From Variovorax ginsengisoli (GTDB lineage: Bacteria; Pseudomonadota; Gammaproteobacteria; Burkholderiales; Burkholderiaceae_C): a stretch of DNA of 64,000 nucleotides. Below, piece after piece: positions 34,582 to 43,540 of this stretch. The notes under the pieces are model-generated. The model was not told the DNA's origin. It ran no database searches and saw only the letters and a list, made by a program, of their open reading frames with translations. How positions within the stretch are numbered: position 1 is the stretch's first letter; the number at the start of each line of letters is the position of its first letter. The position numbers were made by a program, and so were the translations under genes. Where the stretch lies: positions 124,001 to 188,000 of the forward strand of contig NZ_JAUSRO010000013.1 in the NCBI RefSeq assembly GCF_030811835.1, read 5' to 3'.

Positions 34582-35655
34582 TCAGACCCCGAAGTACCAG
34601 CGTACGGAATGAAAGAAGATGGGCGCCGCAAAGCACAGCGCGTCGACCCGGTCGAGCAGGCCGTTGGCGCCGGTCACGCCCACGCCCTTCTGGCCCCAGT
34701 TGGGGATACCGCGATCGCGCTTGAGCGCCTTCATCACCAGGTGCCCCATCGATCCGGCCACGCAGGCGATCAGCGCCATGGCGAGCGCCTGGCCGAACTT
34801 GAAGGGCGTGATGAAGGACATCAGCGCGCCCACGACACTCGCGATGGCCATGCCCACGCCCCAGCTCACCCAGTTGAAGCTGCGGCTGACCTTGGGCGCG
34901 AACGGCGGGCGCGCAAGCCAGCCTTGAAGGCGGGCATGCAACGGCGATGACGGTGCGCGCTCGGGTTGTGGACCCACGTCGTCGGGGGGCACGAACGCGA
35001 AGCGTCGGCCGATGAGGTGTTGCACCACCATGCAGGTCTGCACCACGAAGACGAGGAAAAACACCAGGAACGCGCTCTTGCCTTCGTAGCCCGGGAATTC
35101 GAGCAGCAGCAGCGCCGGCACGTGGCTCAGGCCGTACACGCACACGGTGATGCCCCATTGCAGCTTGGCATTGCGCTCGAGGAACTGGTTCGGGTCGTTC
35201 GCCAGTGCGCTCACCACCGGGATTGCGATGAACACGTAGACGGGAATGAACACCGTGAACAGGTCGAAGCGCGCCGTGGCCACCAGGATGAACTGGATCG
35301 GCAGCACCACGAAGAAGGCCAGGATCAGGCTGCGATGGTCGCCACGGCGCGTGGGCGAGAGCGTGATGAACTCACGCAGCGCAAGGAAGGCGATCAGCGC
35401 GAACAGGAAGGTGGCGAAGCCCGCACCCAGCGCCCAGCCGATCCAGAACACGACCGCCATGAACCAGGTGGTGCGCAGCAGGTTGCGGAAGTCGCGCAGG
35501 TCGCGCTGCCAGGTCTGGTCGACCACCGGGTGGCGCCGCACGCGAAAGCCCACCAGCAGCGTGGCAATGCTCACCAGCGCCAGCACGCCGAAGACGATGA
35601 CGAACAGCGCTGCGACCTGCTGGGTCGGCGTGAGGTTGCGCAGGAATGCATTCAT
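34582..35655 (-). CDS. CDP-diglyceride synthetase (CdsA)-like membrane protein
   Basis: A 357-residue membrane protein with about eight hydrophobic segments. The C-terminal region (KALKRDRGIPNWGQKGVGVTGANGLLDRVDAL) resembles the phosphatidate cytidylyltransferase signature (K-R-x4-K-D...HGG-x-x-DR-x-D). However, the K-D pair is replaced by P-N and the HGG by ANG. It is translationally coupled (shared A of TGA/ATG at 35655) to a PlsC-type acyltransferase, as in YnbB-like phospholipid gene pairs. Activity as a true CdsA is plausible but not certain. Confidence 0.8.
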   Translation of the reverse strand: MNAFLRNLTPTQQVAALFVIVFGVLALVSIATLLVGFRVRRHPVVDQTWQRDLRDFRNLLRTTWFMAVVFWIGWALGAGFATFLFALIAFLALREFITLSPTRRGDHRSLILAFFVVLPIQFILVATARFDLFTVFIPVYVFIAIPVVSALANDPNQFLERNAKLQWGITVCVYGLSHVPALLLLEFPGYEGKSAFLVFFLVFVVQTCMVVQHLIGRRFAFVPPDDVGPQPERAPSSPLHARLQGWLARPPFAPKVSRSFNWVSWGVGMAIASVVGALMSFITPFKFGQALAMALIACVAGSMGHLVMKALKRDRGIPNWGQKGVGVTGANGLLDRVDALCFAAPIFFHSVRWYFGV

Positions 35656-36302
35656 CAGACGTACCGCAGGGCCACCACGGCATCGCGCGCGCGGTCGAGG
35701 AAAGGGCGGCGTTCTTCGCCGGCTTCACGACGGATCGGCGCGCCGAAGGTCACCGAGCACAGGATCGGCACCGGCACGACCTCGCCCTTGGGCATGACGC
35801 GCTGCACGTTGTCGATCCATGCCGGTACCAGCACCACGTCGGGAAACATCTCGGCCAGCGTGAAAAGGCCCGACTTGAACTTCTGCGGCTCGCCCGTGTG
35901 GCCGCGCGTGCCTTCGGGAAAGATGATGATCGAGTCGCCGCTGCGCAAGGCTTCGATCAGCGGCTGCAGTGGTGCCATCGGATCGGGCGGTGGTGCGCCC
36001 TCGGCTGCGGGCGCCGGAGAGCCGCCGCGTTCCACGTAGATCGCGTTGAACACCTCGCGCGTGATCCAGTGCTTGAGCGGCGTGTTGGCCCAGTAGTCGC
36101 GCGCAGCGATCGGTCGCGTGATGCTGCGAAGTTCCTCGGGCAGCGCTGCCCAGATCATCACCAGGTCCAGATGGCTCTGGTGGTTGGCAAAGTAGATGCG
36201 CTGCTCGGCCTTGGGCGGACAGCCCCACCAGCGCGCCTGCGCACCGGTCAACAGACGCACCACGCCGAGCAACACCCATCCCAACAACTTTGCAGCAAAC
36301 AT
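35655..36302 (-). CDS. 1-acyl-sn-glycerol-3-phosphate acyltransferase family protein
   Basis: A 215-residue PlsC-like acyltransferase. Motif I is NHQSHLD (catalytic His-Asp), motif III FPEGTRG, and an N-terminal hydrophobic anchor (LLGWVLLGVVRLL) is present. It would acylate lysophosphatidate to phosphatidate, the substrate for the coupled CdsA-like protein. A Pro/Ala-rich stretch (GGSPAPAAEGAPPPDPM) interrupts the middle of the domain. Confidence 0.9.
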   Translation of the reverse strand: MFAAKLLGWVLLGVVRLLTGAQARWWGCPPKAEQRIYFANHQSHLDLVMIWAALPEELRSITRPIAARDYWANTPLKHWITREVFNAIYVERGGSPAPAAEGAPPPDPMAPLQPLIEALRSGDSIIIFPEGTRGHTGEPQKFKSGLFTLAEMFPDVVLVPAWIDNVQRVMPKGEVVPVPILCSVTFGAPIRREAGEERRPFLDRARDAVVALRYV

Positions 36303-36353
36303 GCAGGGATGATACGGGTCAGGCAGGCCGGTGCGACGACCCCGCCCGACCGG

Positions 36354-37112
36354 TCACGGCAGGTCGACGGCCGGCATCCGCGCCGTGATGGTGCCTGCGC
36401 GAGCGCTCAGGTAGGGCGAACCCGCGCGGCGCTCGAAGAACTTGGGGCTCGGCAGCATCACGGCGAGCCGAGCCGCCTCATTGGCCGAGAGGCGCGCTGC
36501 GGGCTTGCCGAAATAATGCTGCGCCGCGGCCTCCGCGCCGAACACGCCCTCGCCCCATTCGACGTTGTTCAGGTAGATCTCGAGGATGCGTTCCTTGCTC
36601 AGCAGCAGCTCGAGCAGCGTGGCCAGCACCAGTTCCTGCCCCTTGCGCAGCAGCGTGCGTTCGCCCGTCAGCAGCAGGTTCTTGGCGAGCTGCTGCGTGA
36701 TGGTCGAGCCGCCGCGAATCTTCGCGGGCGCCGGTTCCTTGCCACGGGCGCGGGCCTGTGCCGCACGGCGTGCGGCGATTTCCTCGGCCTTGGCATTGCG
36801 CTGGCGCGCGCGCTCGATGGCTTCCCATTCCACGCCCTGGTGGTAGACGAATTCAGCGTCCTCGCTGGCGATCACCGCGCGCTTGAGCGTGTCGGCAATG
36901 CGGTCGTAGGGCACCCATTCCTGCTTCCAGCCAGACGCTGCATTGCCGGTGTTGGTTCGGCCATGCACCGCGATCTGCCAAGCCTCGGAGCGCTGGAACG
37001 CGGTGGACTGCGGGTCGATCACGGCCATCGCCGCGATGCGCGCGACGAAAAAGAGCTGAAGGGCCAGGCCCGCCACCAGGAGGCAGAGCACCCAGCGAAA
37101 GAAGCCGCGCAC
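36354..37112 (-). CDS. mtgA: Monofunctional biosynthetic peptidoglycan transglycosylase
   Basis: A 252-residue GT51 glycosyltransferase with one N-terminal transmembrane helix. The catalytic motif is ASEDAEFVYHQG, followed by RGGSTITQQLAKNLLLTGERTLLRKGQEL and LLSKERILEIYLNNVEWGEGVFG, which are the five GT51 motifs. It polymerises glycan from lipid II without transpeptidase activity. It is separated from aroE by three bases. Confidence 0.96.
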   Translation of the reverse strand: MRGFFRWVLCLLVAGLALQLFFVARIAAMAVIDPQSTAFQRSEAWQIAVHGRTNTGNAASGWKQEWVPYDRIADTLKRAVIASEDAEFVYHQGVEWEAIERARQRNAKAEEIAARRAAQARARGKEPAPAKIRGGSTITQQLAKNLLLTGERTLLRKGQELVLATLLELLLSKERILEIYLNNVEWGEGVFGAEAAAQHYFGKPAARLSANEAARLAVMLPSPKFFERRAGSPYLSARAGTITARMPAVDLP

Positions 37113-37115
37113 GGG

Positions 37116-37958
37116 TCAGCGCCCGTCGACCAAGGCGCGCAGCTCGGCCAGCACCTGCGCAGCCGGTGGGCGCACACCACGCCACAGCTCGAAGGCCACG
37201 GCCGCCTGTTCGACCAGCATGCCCAGGCCGTCGCGGGCCACGGCGCCATGGGCGCGCGCCCAGTCCATGAAGCCATCGGTGGCGGGGCCATACATCAGGT
37301 CGATGGCCAGCGCGCCCGGGCGCAGCACGCTGGCGGCCACCGGCACCGCGTCGCCCGCCAGGCTGGAGGCGGTGGCGTTGACGACCACGTCGAAGGCGCC
37401 GTCGATGTCGTCGAGTGCGCGTGCCTCGATCTGCACGCCGTGCTGCAGCGCGAGCGCCGCATGCCGCTGCACCACGCCGATGGCCTTGGCGAGCGTGCGG
37501 TTGGCCACCACCAGGCGCCGCGGGCCGGTTTCCAGGAGCGGGCCGAGCACACCGGCGGCCGCGCCGCCCGCGCCGATCAGCAGCAGGCTGCTGCCGGTGA
37601 GCGTCACGCCCGCGTGGTGCACGATGTCGTTGACCAGGCCGATGCCATCGCTGTTGTCGGCATGGATGCCGTCCTCGCGGAAGCTCAGCACGTTGACTGC
37701 CTCGGCCAGCGCCGCACGCGGGCTCACATGCTGCGCGATGGCGGCAGCGTCGAACTTGAACGGCACTGTGACGTTGCAGCCGCGCGCCGTGCCGGCGGCG
37801 TCCGCGCGGAACGCGGCGATCGCTGCGGCGAATCCACCCAGCGGGACCAGGCGTCGGCCGTAGTCCAGGGTCTGGCCGGTCAGTTCGGCGAAACGGTGGT
37901 GGATCCACGGCGAGCGGCTGTGCGCCACCGGGTTGCCCATGACGGCATAGAGGTCCAT
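37116..37958 (-). CDS. aroE: Shikimate dehydrogenase
   Basis: A 280-residue NADPH-dependent enzyme of chorismate synthesis. MGNPVAHSRSPWIH (shikimate site), GCNVTVPFK (catalytic Lys), and a nucleotide loop LLLIGAGGAAAGVLGPLL followed by VVANRTLAKA are present. The usual NTDG motif reads NSDG (ADNSDGIGL), a conservative Thr to Ser change beside the catalytic Asp. GMLVEQAAVAFELWRG near the C-terminus is standard. Encoded between rnb and mtgA. Confidence 0.95.
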   Translation of the reverse strand: MDLYAVMGNPVAHSRSPWIHHRFAELTGQTLDYGRRLVPLGGFAAAIAAFRADAAGTARGCNVTVPFKFDAAAIAQHVSPRAALAEAVNVLSFREDGIHADNSDGIGLVNDIVHHAGVTLTGSSLLLIGAGGAAAGVLGPLLETGPRRLVVANRTLAKAIGVVQRHAALALQHGVQIEARALDDIDGAFDVVVNATASSLAGDAVPVAASVLRPGALAIDLMYGPATDGFMDWARAHGAVARDGLGMLVEQAAVAFELWRGVRPPAAQVLAELRALVDGR

Positions 37959-37970
37959 CGCGCGGTTCCT

Positions 37971-40109
37971 TCAGGCTGGCGTGTTGTCCGCCGGTGTCTC
38001 GTTCTCGGCCATGTCGACCGCGATGGCAATCGGCCCGGCCACTTCTTCGTCGTCGCCGCCATCGTCCTCGAGCGCGGCGGCGTCGGGCTGGGCGTCCAGG
38101 CGTTCGAGCACCGTGCCGGTCACGTCAAGCACGATTTCGTCGATCTCGCCGAGCTTCACGCGCAGGCGCGCGCCGCGCGGCTGCTGGCCAGCCACCGGGA
38201 ACACCAGCGGCAGCGTGTCGGCGCGCACCAGTGCACCGTTGGGCAGGTCCTTGACGACGGTCGCTTCGAGTTCGGTGATGCCCTGCTGCTGCAGGTACTT
38301 GAGCGTCCAGAAGCGTTCCATTCCGCCCTGATAAGCGTTGTAGGTCGCGTAGGCCGCATCGAAACCCGAGAGGATCGAGAACAGGTCGGCGTCCTTCGGC
38401 TTGAAGGGGGCGGCCAGCGCGGCGGTCTTGCCGTGGCGGGCCGCGGCGATGATCTGCCACTGGTTGACCAGGTCGGTGTAGCGGCGCAGTGGTGAAGTGC
38501 TCCACGCGTAGCTCTTGACGCCCAGGCCGGCGTGCGGCAGCGAGCGCGTGCCCATGCGCACCTTGACGCCAGGTGCCATGCTGGCCTGGCTGCGGTAGAG
38601 GCCCGGCACGCCGAACTCGGCCAGCCAGGCGCCCCAGCTGCTGTTGGCCAGGATCATGGCCTCGGAGACGATCAGGTCGAGTGGTGCACCCCGCTGTCGC
38701 GTGGTGATCTGCACCTGCTCGTGGCCGACCGGCTCCCCTTCATTGCCGTGCTTGTGAGCCCCCACGCTCGCCACTGCGTGTGCGTCGCTGTCCCCCGAGG
38801 GGGCGCCCGCGCCTTGGCGCGGCCCGGCGTCGCGGAGCAATCGGAAGTTGTAGTCCGGCCGGTTGAAGTTCTCGGGCTTGCCGCGCACCACCTCGCGCTG
38901 GGCCTTGAGCGCCTTGGCCAGGCGGAACAGGAAGGACAGGGGCGCGCGCAGGCGCAGCGCGATGTCGGGTGTCTCGGCGTTGTCGACGCCGGCATCTTCC
39001 AGCCAGGGCTGCGTGATGGCGGTGTCGAGCTGGTCGTGGCGCAGGTTGGCGACGATCGGCACGCGCTCGATCTTCGTTTCGGTGCCCTGCAGTTCCAGCG
39101 TGGCTTCATCGAAGCGTGCGTACAGGGACACGGCAGGGCAGTCACGGCCTTCCTGCAGCGTGTACGCCGCCACTACCTCGTCGGGCAGCATCGTGATCTT
39201 GTAGCCCGGCATGTAGACCGTTGACATGCGCGTGCGCGCCACCTGGTCGATGGCGCTGCCCGGCACCAGGGCCAGGCCGGGCGCGGCGATGTGCACGCCC
39301 ACCGTGACGGTGCCGGTCCCCAGGCCCTGCACCGACAGTGCGTCGTCGATCTCGGTGGTCTGCGAATCGTCGATCGAGAAGGCCTCGACCGCGGCCACCG
39401 GCAGTTCGTCGGCAATGGCGGGCGCGGCAAGCGCCGGGAAGCCGGTGCCCTTGGGGAAGTTCTCGAACAGGAAACGGCGCCAGTGGAACTGGTAGGGCGA
39501 ATCGATGGCACCTGCGCGCTCCAGCAGTTCCAGCGGTGGGCGCTGGCTGGCACGGGCGGCGTCGACCACCGCGCGGTATTCGGGCGCGTTCTTGTCGGGC
39601 TTGAAGAGGATCTTGTAGAGCTGCTCGCGCACTGGTGGCGGGCATACGCCCGCCACCAGTTCGGCGGCCCAGGCGTCGATCTGCGCCTGCACGAGCTTCT
39701 TCTTCTCGATGGCGGCGAGCGCCTGCTGCAGGATTTCCGCCGGCGCCTTCTTGAAGCGGCCCTTGCCGGCGCGGCGGAAGTAGTGCGGCGCCTCGAACAG
39801 CGCCAGCAGCGCGGCGGCCTGCTGCACCAAAGTGGGATTCGACTGGAAATACTCGCTGGCCAGCTCGGCGAAGCCGAACTCGCCCTCTGGCGCGAATTCC
39901 CAGGCGAGGTCGAGGTCCATGCCGGCGACGAGTGTCTTGGCCTGGGCGATCAGTTCGGGGGGCGACGGTTTCTCGAAACGCAGCACGATGTGCGCGCCCT
40001 TGACCTTGACGCGCTTGCCCGTCTCGAGTTCGACCTGTGCCGATGCTTCGGCCTCCGACAAGACGCGGCCGCCGAGGTACTTTCCGGCTTCTTCGAACAA
40101 TACAAACAT
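37971..40109 (-). CDS. rnb: Ribonuclease II/R family exoribonuclease
   Basis: A 712-residue RNB-domain 3'-5' exoribonuclease. The catalytic centre is AFSIDDSQTTEIDDALSV (the Asp cluster binding two metals), with HIAAPGLAL and the late SPLRRYTDLVNQWQI motif containing the catalytic Arg. A C-terminal S1-like region (LEATVVKDLPNGALVRADTLPLVFPV) precedes an acidic tail. Between residues about 425 and 450 the ORF reads in frame through a copy of the dispersed GC-rich repeat, giving a low-complexity stretch (GPRQGAGAPSGDSDAHAVAS) absent from normal RNase II. The RNB core on both sides is intact. Confidence 0.93.
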   Translation of the reverse strand: MFVLFEEAGKYLGGRVLSEAEASAQVELETGKRVKVKGAHIVLRFEKPSPPELIAQAKTLVAGMDLDLAWEFAPEGEFGFAELASEYFQSNPTLVQQAAALLALFEAPHYFRRAGKGRFKKAPAEILQQALAAIEKKKLVQAQIDAWAAELVAGVCPPPVREQLYKILFKPDKNAPEYRAVVDAARASQRPPLELLERAGAIDSPYQFHWRRFLFENFPKGTGFPALAAPAIADELPVAAVEAFSIDDSQTTEIDDALSVQGLGTGTVTVGVHIAAPGLALVPGSAIDQVARTRMSTVYMPGYKITMLPDEVVAAYTLQEGRDCPAVSLYARFDEATLELQGTETKIERVPIVANLRHDQLDTAITQPWLEDAGVDNAETPDIALRLRAPLSFLFRLAKALKAQREVVRGKPENFNRPDYNFRLLRDAGPRQGAGAPSGDSDAHAVASVGAHKHGNEGEPVGHEQVQITTRQRGAPLDLIVSEAMILANSSWGAWLAEFGVPGLYRSQASMAPGVKVRMGTRSLPHAGLGVKSYAWSTSPLRRYTDLVNQWQIIAAARHGKTAALAAPFKPKDADLFSILSGFDAAYATYNAYQGGMERFWTLKYLQQQGITELEATVVKDLPNGALVRADTLPLVFPVAGQQPRGARLRVKLGEIDEIVLDVTGTVLERLDAQPDAAALEDDGGDDEEVAGPIAIAVDMAENETPADNTPA
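38757..38835. repeat. Dispersed GC-rich palindromic repeat, copy D (inside rnb)
   Basis: On the plus strand this reads GCCCCCACGCTCGCC, ACTGCGTGTG, the hairpin CCCCCGAGGGGG, then GCGCGGCCCGGCG, the same block order as copies B and C. It lies in frame within the RNase II coding sequence and does not break it. Confidence 0.65.
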
Positions 40110-40151
40110 GGGCGCGATTGTCCCATGCAGACGGGGGCGTGCTGCCGCGGG

Positions 40152-40739
40152 TCAGGCCGGATCGACGAAGGCCATGACCGGCCCCAGGTGCGCGGTCTCG
40201 AAATCCGACAGCGCGTGGTCACCGCCTTCGAGCAGCGTGATGCAGGCGCCAGGGTAGCGCGCCGTCATTTCGCGCCAGTCGAGCACCTCGTCGCCCTTGG
40301 CGATGACGGCGTACACCTGTTCGGCGCGCGGCAGCGGTGCGACTTCCAGTGCGCGCAGTTCGCCGATGAATTCGGGCTGGAAGTAGAAATGCTGCTGCGG
40401 ATCGTGCCAGGCGGTTTGCTCGCCGATGTAGCGCGCGAGGTCGCGGGCCGGATCGACCGCGGGGTTGAGCAGCACGGCGCGGCAGCCGGTCACCGCCGCC
40501 ACGTGGCTCGCATAGAAGCCGCCCAGCGAGGAGCCGATCACCGCCATCGCGTCGCGCGGCCAGTCGGCAATGCCTTGCAGCACCAGGGCCATGGCCTCGC
40601 GCGGGGAAGGCGGCAATTGCGGGCACCACCAGGTCACGCCCGGATGGCGTTGCGCGACGTGTTGGGCGACGAGCCGGGCCTTCATCGACTGCGGGGAGGA
40701 GCGAAAGCCATGAAGGTAGAGCACGTGGGTGGCGGTCAT
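40152..40739 (-). CDS. YqiA/YcfP-type alpha/beta-hydrolase (putative esterase)
   Basis: A 195-residue small alpha/beta hydrolase. It opens with HVLYLHGFRSSPQSMKA, the YqiA N-terminal signature. The nucleophile elbow is VIGSSLGGFYA (G-x-S-x-G). The acid is likely in AKGDEVLDW and the His in EGGDHALSDF. ATG 40739 gives the family-like start MTATHVLYLHG; ATG 40748 nine bases upstream is equally possible. The natural substrate is unknown. It diverges from the response regulator gene. Confidence 0.87.
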   Translation of the reverse strand: MTATHVLYLHGFRSSPQSMKARLVAQHVAQRHPGVTWWCPQLPPSPREAMALVLQGIADWPRDAMAVIGSSLGGFYASHVAAVTGCRAVLLNPAVDPARDLARYIGEQTAWHDPQQHFYFQPEFIGELRALEVAPLPRAEQVYAVIAKGDEVLDWREMTARYPGACITLLEGGDHALSDFETAHLGPVMAFVDPA

Positions 40740-40873
40740 GGGCGGCATGCTACCTGCGGTGCCCGCGATGCGATCGCCGCGGCGTACGAAGAGCCGAGAG
40801 AGGAAGAGAGTGCTGGCGAAATCCCGTTGTGAAACGAACACTTTCAACTGTTTCAGGTCTATGCTGGACGTCC

Positions 40874-41623
40874 ATGCAAAACGACGCTCATTCCTGTTGC
40901 GCGGTACGGCCCATCAGCGTCTTCGTGGTCGAGGACGACGAGCCTGCACGCGCGTCTTTCGAGCGGAGTGTGCGCGCCAGTCCCTCGCTGCGCTGGCTGG
41001 GCGGCGTGGGCACAAGGGCCCAGGCACTCGCATGGCTCGCGTCGTCGTCGCTCGCGCCGGACGTGCTGCTGGTCGACCTCGGCCTGCCCGACGGCAGCGG
41101 GCTCGACGTGATCCGCGCGACGGATCTGCGGTTTCCGCGCTGCGAGACCATGGTCGTGTCCGTGTTCGGCGATGAGGACCACGTGCTCGCCAGCATCGAG
41201 GCCGGTGCCGTCGGCTATGTGCACAAGGACGCTTTGCCGAGCGACTTGGCCCAGACCATCCTCGATATGAAGGCCGGCGCTTCGCCCATCTCGCCCATGA
41301 TCGCGCGGCGGGTGCTCGCGAAATACCGCCTGCTCCAGACGGCATCGGCGCGCGAACGTGACGGGATGCCGGCCGCCGTGGGGACGCCGGTGGCGTCGGC
41401 GGCCATGGACGAGGCGCCTGCGCTGCTGTCGGTGCGCGAGCAGGAGGTGCTTGCGCTGATCGCGCGGGGCTTCTCTTACGCAGAGATCGCACGGCTGAAG
41501 ACGCTGAGCGTGCACACGGTGCAGACCCATATCAAGAACCTCTACGGAAAGCTCGCCGTGCACTCGAAGAACGAGGCGGTGTTCGAGGCGACGCGGCTCG
41601 GATTGCTGCGTTTTCCCAATTGA
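40874..41623 (+). CDS. NarL/FixJ-family response regulator
   Basis: A 249-residue two-component regulator. The receiver domain (about 15-135) has the acidic pocket VVEDDE, phosphoacceptor Asp68 in LLVDLGLPDGSG, and the conserved Lys in GYVHKDA. After a linker the LuxR-type HTH reads LSVREQEVLALIARGFSYAEIARLKTLSVHTVQTHIKNLYGKL. ATG 40874 was chosen; a GTG at 40829 is possible. It is paired with the histidine kinase seven bases downstream. Confidence 0.92.
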   Translation: MQNDAHSCCAVRPISVFVVEDDEPARASFERSVRASPSLRWLGGVGTRAQALAWLASSSLAPDVLLVDLGLPDGSGLDVIRATDLRFPRCETMVVSVFGDEDHVLASIEAGAVGYVHKDALPSDLAQTILDMKAGASPISPMIARRVLAKYRLLQTASARERDGMPAAVGTPVASAAMDEAPALLSVREQEVLALIARGFSYAEIARLKTLSVHTVQTHIKNLYGKLAVHSKNEAVFEATRLGLLRFPN

Positions 41624-41630
41624 CGCGCGT

Positions 41631-43511
41631 ATGCGTCGCGCGCTCCTGGTGTGGCGGGCGTGGTGGCTGGTGTGCGCACTGGCGCCGTTCGGTGCGGTGC
41701 TTGCTGCTGGCGCCAACGTCGGGGTGCCCGAGATGCCCGAAGCGACCGAGGCCCGATGGGGGGTCGAATGGGGTGCGGGCACGGTGGCGAGCACGGTCGA
41801 TGGCGTCACTGCGAGTGGCCCGGTCGTGCTGCCCTACCACTGGGACCGCCAGCACGGCGGGCGTCCGGGCGAGGCCGTTTTCGATCTTCCCTTCACGCTG
41901 GCCGAGGCGCCCGACCAGCCTTGGGGTCTGTTCATCGCGCGGGTGGGCAATGCCTTCGACATCCGCCTGAACGGCCACCTGCTCCAAACCTATGGCGATC
42001 TGGCCGAAGGCGGCGGTGCCGACTACGCCAAGGCGCCGATCTACGTGCCGTTGCCTGCGCACCTGCTGCAGTCCGGTGCCAATGTGATCCAGATCCGCAT
42101 CCGTGCCGACACGGGCCGTCGTGCCGGCCTGTCCCGGCTCACGCTGGGGCCGGCGAAGGCGGTGCGCGACGCCTACTTCGAACCGGCCTACGCCTGGCGC
42201 TTCACCGGCTCGGTGCTGCTGGCGGCGTTCAGCATGCTGGTGGGTGCGATTTCGCTGGCGCTCTGGTTCACGCAGACGGACCCCGCCGCCCCGGGCGACC
42301 GACGCCGCGACAACCTGTACCTGTGGGCGGCGCTGGCCGAGTTCTGCTGGGCGCTGCGCGTGGCGGACGGGGCCATCCGGCAGCCGCCGCTGCCCTGGGC
42401 CGCGTGGGGCGTGCTCATGACTGCGTGTTATTCGGGCTGGGCCGGCGCGGCCGTGATGTTCTGCCAGCACCTGGCCGGCTGGCAGGACCGGCCCGCCATG
42501 CGCTGGCTGCGGCGTGGCACTGTCCTCGTTTTCACGATGCCGGTCATCGCCTGCTACGTCGCCCTGACCCGTGCCGAGCCGCGCTGGCTGACCGGTTGGC
42601 TGGCGCTGGAGATCACCGCCGTGACGGCTTATGCGCTTTTCTTTGTCGCGGCGACCGTGCGCCGACCCAACCTGGCGCGGGTGTGGGTGGCGAGCACCAT
42701 CGTGCTGACGGTCGCTGTGGCCGTGCGCGACTGGCTGGTCATCCGGCTGAGCCATTCCTATGGCGACACGACCTGGGTGCGCTACACCTCGTTGTTCTTT
42801 GCGCTGGTGCTGCTGGCCCTGGTCGTGCACCGCTTTCGCACGGCGAGCGTGCAGGCACGCGACCTGCTGCAGACGCTGGCTGTCCGCGTTGCCGAGCGCG
42901 AGCGCGAACTGGCGGCCGCCTACGGGCGCCTGGAGATCGCCGCGCGCGAGCAGGAACGCCTGCAGGAGCGCGAGCGCATCCTGCGCGACATGCACGATGG
43001 TGTGGGGGCCCACATCAGTGCGGCGATCCGGCAACTGCAGTCGGGCCGCGCGTCGTCCGAGGACCTGCTCGACACCCTGCGCGACTCACTCGATCAGCTC
43101 AAGCTGTCGATCGATGCGATGCATCTGCCGGCGGGCGACGTGGAAGGGGTGCTGGCCGGTCTGCGCTACCGCCTCGCGCCGCGCTTTGCGACCGCGGGCA
43201 TCGCGCTCGAGTGGGGCGTGGATGCGCTCGAACCCGTGGCGCGGCTGGACGTGCCGGCCCTGCGCCAGCTCCAGTTCCTGCTGTTCGAGGCTGTGTCCAA
43301 CGTGCTGCAGCATGCACAGGCGAGCCACCTGCGCATCGAGGCCACGATGCAGGGAGCCGCGGTGCGCATCCGGGTCATCGACGATGGGCGCGGCTTCGAC
43401 GCCGCCCGGCTGCCGCGCGCACTCGCCGCCCGTGCCGAAGCCATCGGCGCCCGGTTGGCGGTCGAAAGCCGACCTGGCCGCACGGTCGTCCTGATAGATA
43501 TTCCTCGATAG
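41631..43511 (+). CDS. Membrane sensor histidine kinase, NarX-like HisKA_3 type
   Basis: A 626-residue sensor. It has a signal peptide or first helix (residues about 1-26), a periplasmic beta-rich domain (about 30-190) resembling the 7TMR-DISM extracellular fold, then about seven hydrophobic segments (about 195-410). A coiled coil and the kinase core follow: His455 in ERILRDMHDGVGAHIS, then the N box FEAVSNVLQHAQ and the G-box DDGRGFD. The C-terminus is the short ATPase of the NarX/DesK class. Ligand unknown. Confidence 0.9.
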   Translation: MRRALLVWRAWWLVCALAPFGAVLAAGANVGVPEMPEATEARWGVEWGAGTVASTVDGVTASGPVVLPYHWDRQHGGRPGEAVFDLPFTLAEAPDQPWGLFIARVGNAFDIRLNGHLLQTYGDLAEGGGADYAKAPIYVPLPAHLLQSGANVIQIRIRADTGRRAGLSRLTLGPAKAVRDAYFEPAYAWRFTGSVLLAAFSMLVGAISLALWFTQTDPAAPGDRRRDNLYLWAALAEFCWALRVADGAIRQPPLPWAAWGVLMTACYSGWAGAAVMFCQHLAGWQDRPAMRWLRRGTVLVFTMPVIACYVALTRAEPRWLTGWLALEITAVTAYALFFVAATVRRPNLARVWVASTIVLTVAVAVRDWLVIRLSHSYGDTTWVRYTSLFFALVLLALVVHRFRTASVQARDLLQTLAVRVAERERELAAAYGRLEIAAREQERLQERERILRDMHDGVGAHISAAIRQLQSGRASSEDLLDTLRDSLDQLKLSIDAMHLPAGDVEGVLAGLRYRLAPRFATAGIALEWGVDALEPVARLDVPALRQLQFLLFEAVSNVLQHAQASHLRIEATMQGAAVRIRVIDDGRGFDAARLPRALAARAEAIGARLAVESRPGRTVVLIDIPR

Positions 43512-43526
43512 CGGCTGGCGCGCGTC

Positions 43527-43532
43527 GATAAT
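43527..43532 (+). promoter_or_regulatory. Candidate -10 element directly before rodA
   Basis: GATAAT ends eight bases before the rodA ATG at 43541, followed by CCGCGCCG. This is almost the same string as before dapF (GATAATCCGGCG). No Shine-Dalgarno is present, so a leaderless start is possible. Confidence 0.4.
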
Positions 43533-43540
43533 CCGCGCCG

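Noticed and set aside
35646..38495. Plus-strand open frame of 949 codons
   Set aside because: It lies antisense to plsC, mtgA, aroE and rnb, whose motifs are unambiguous. Its translation is Arg/His/Gln-rich with no domain, the usual shadow of high third-position GC.
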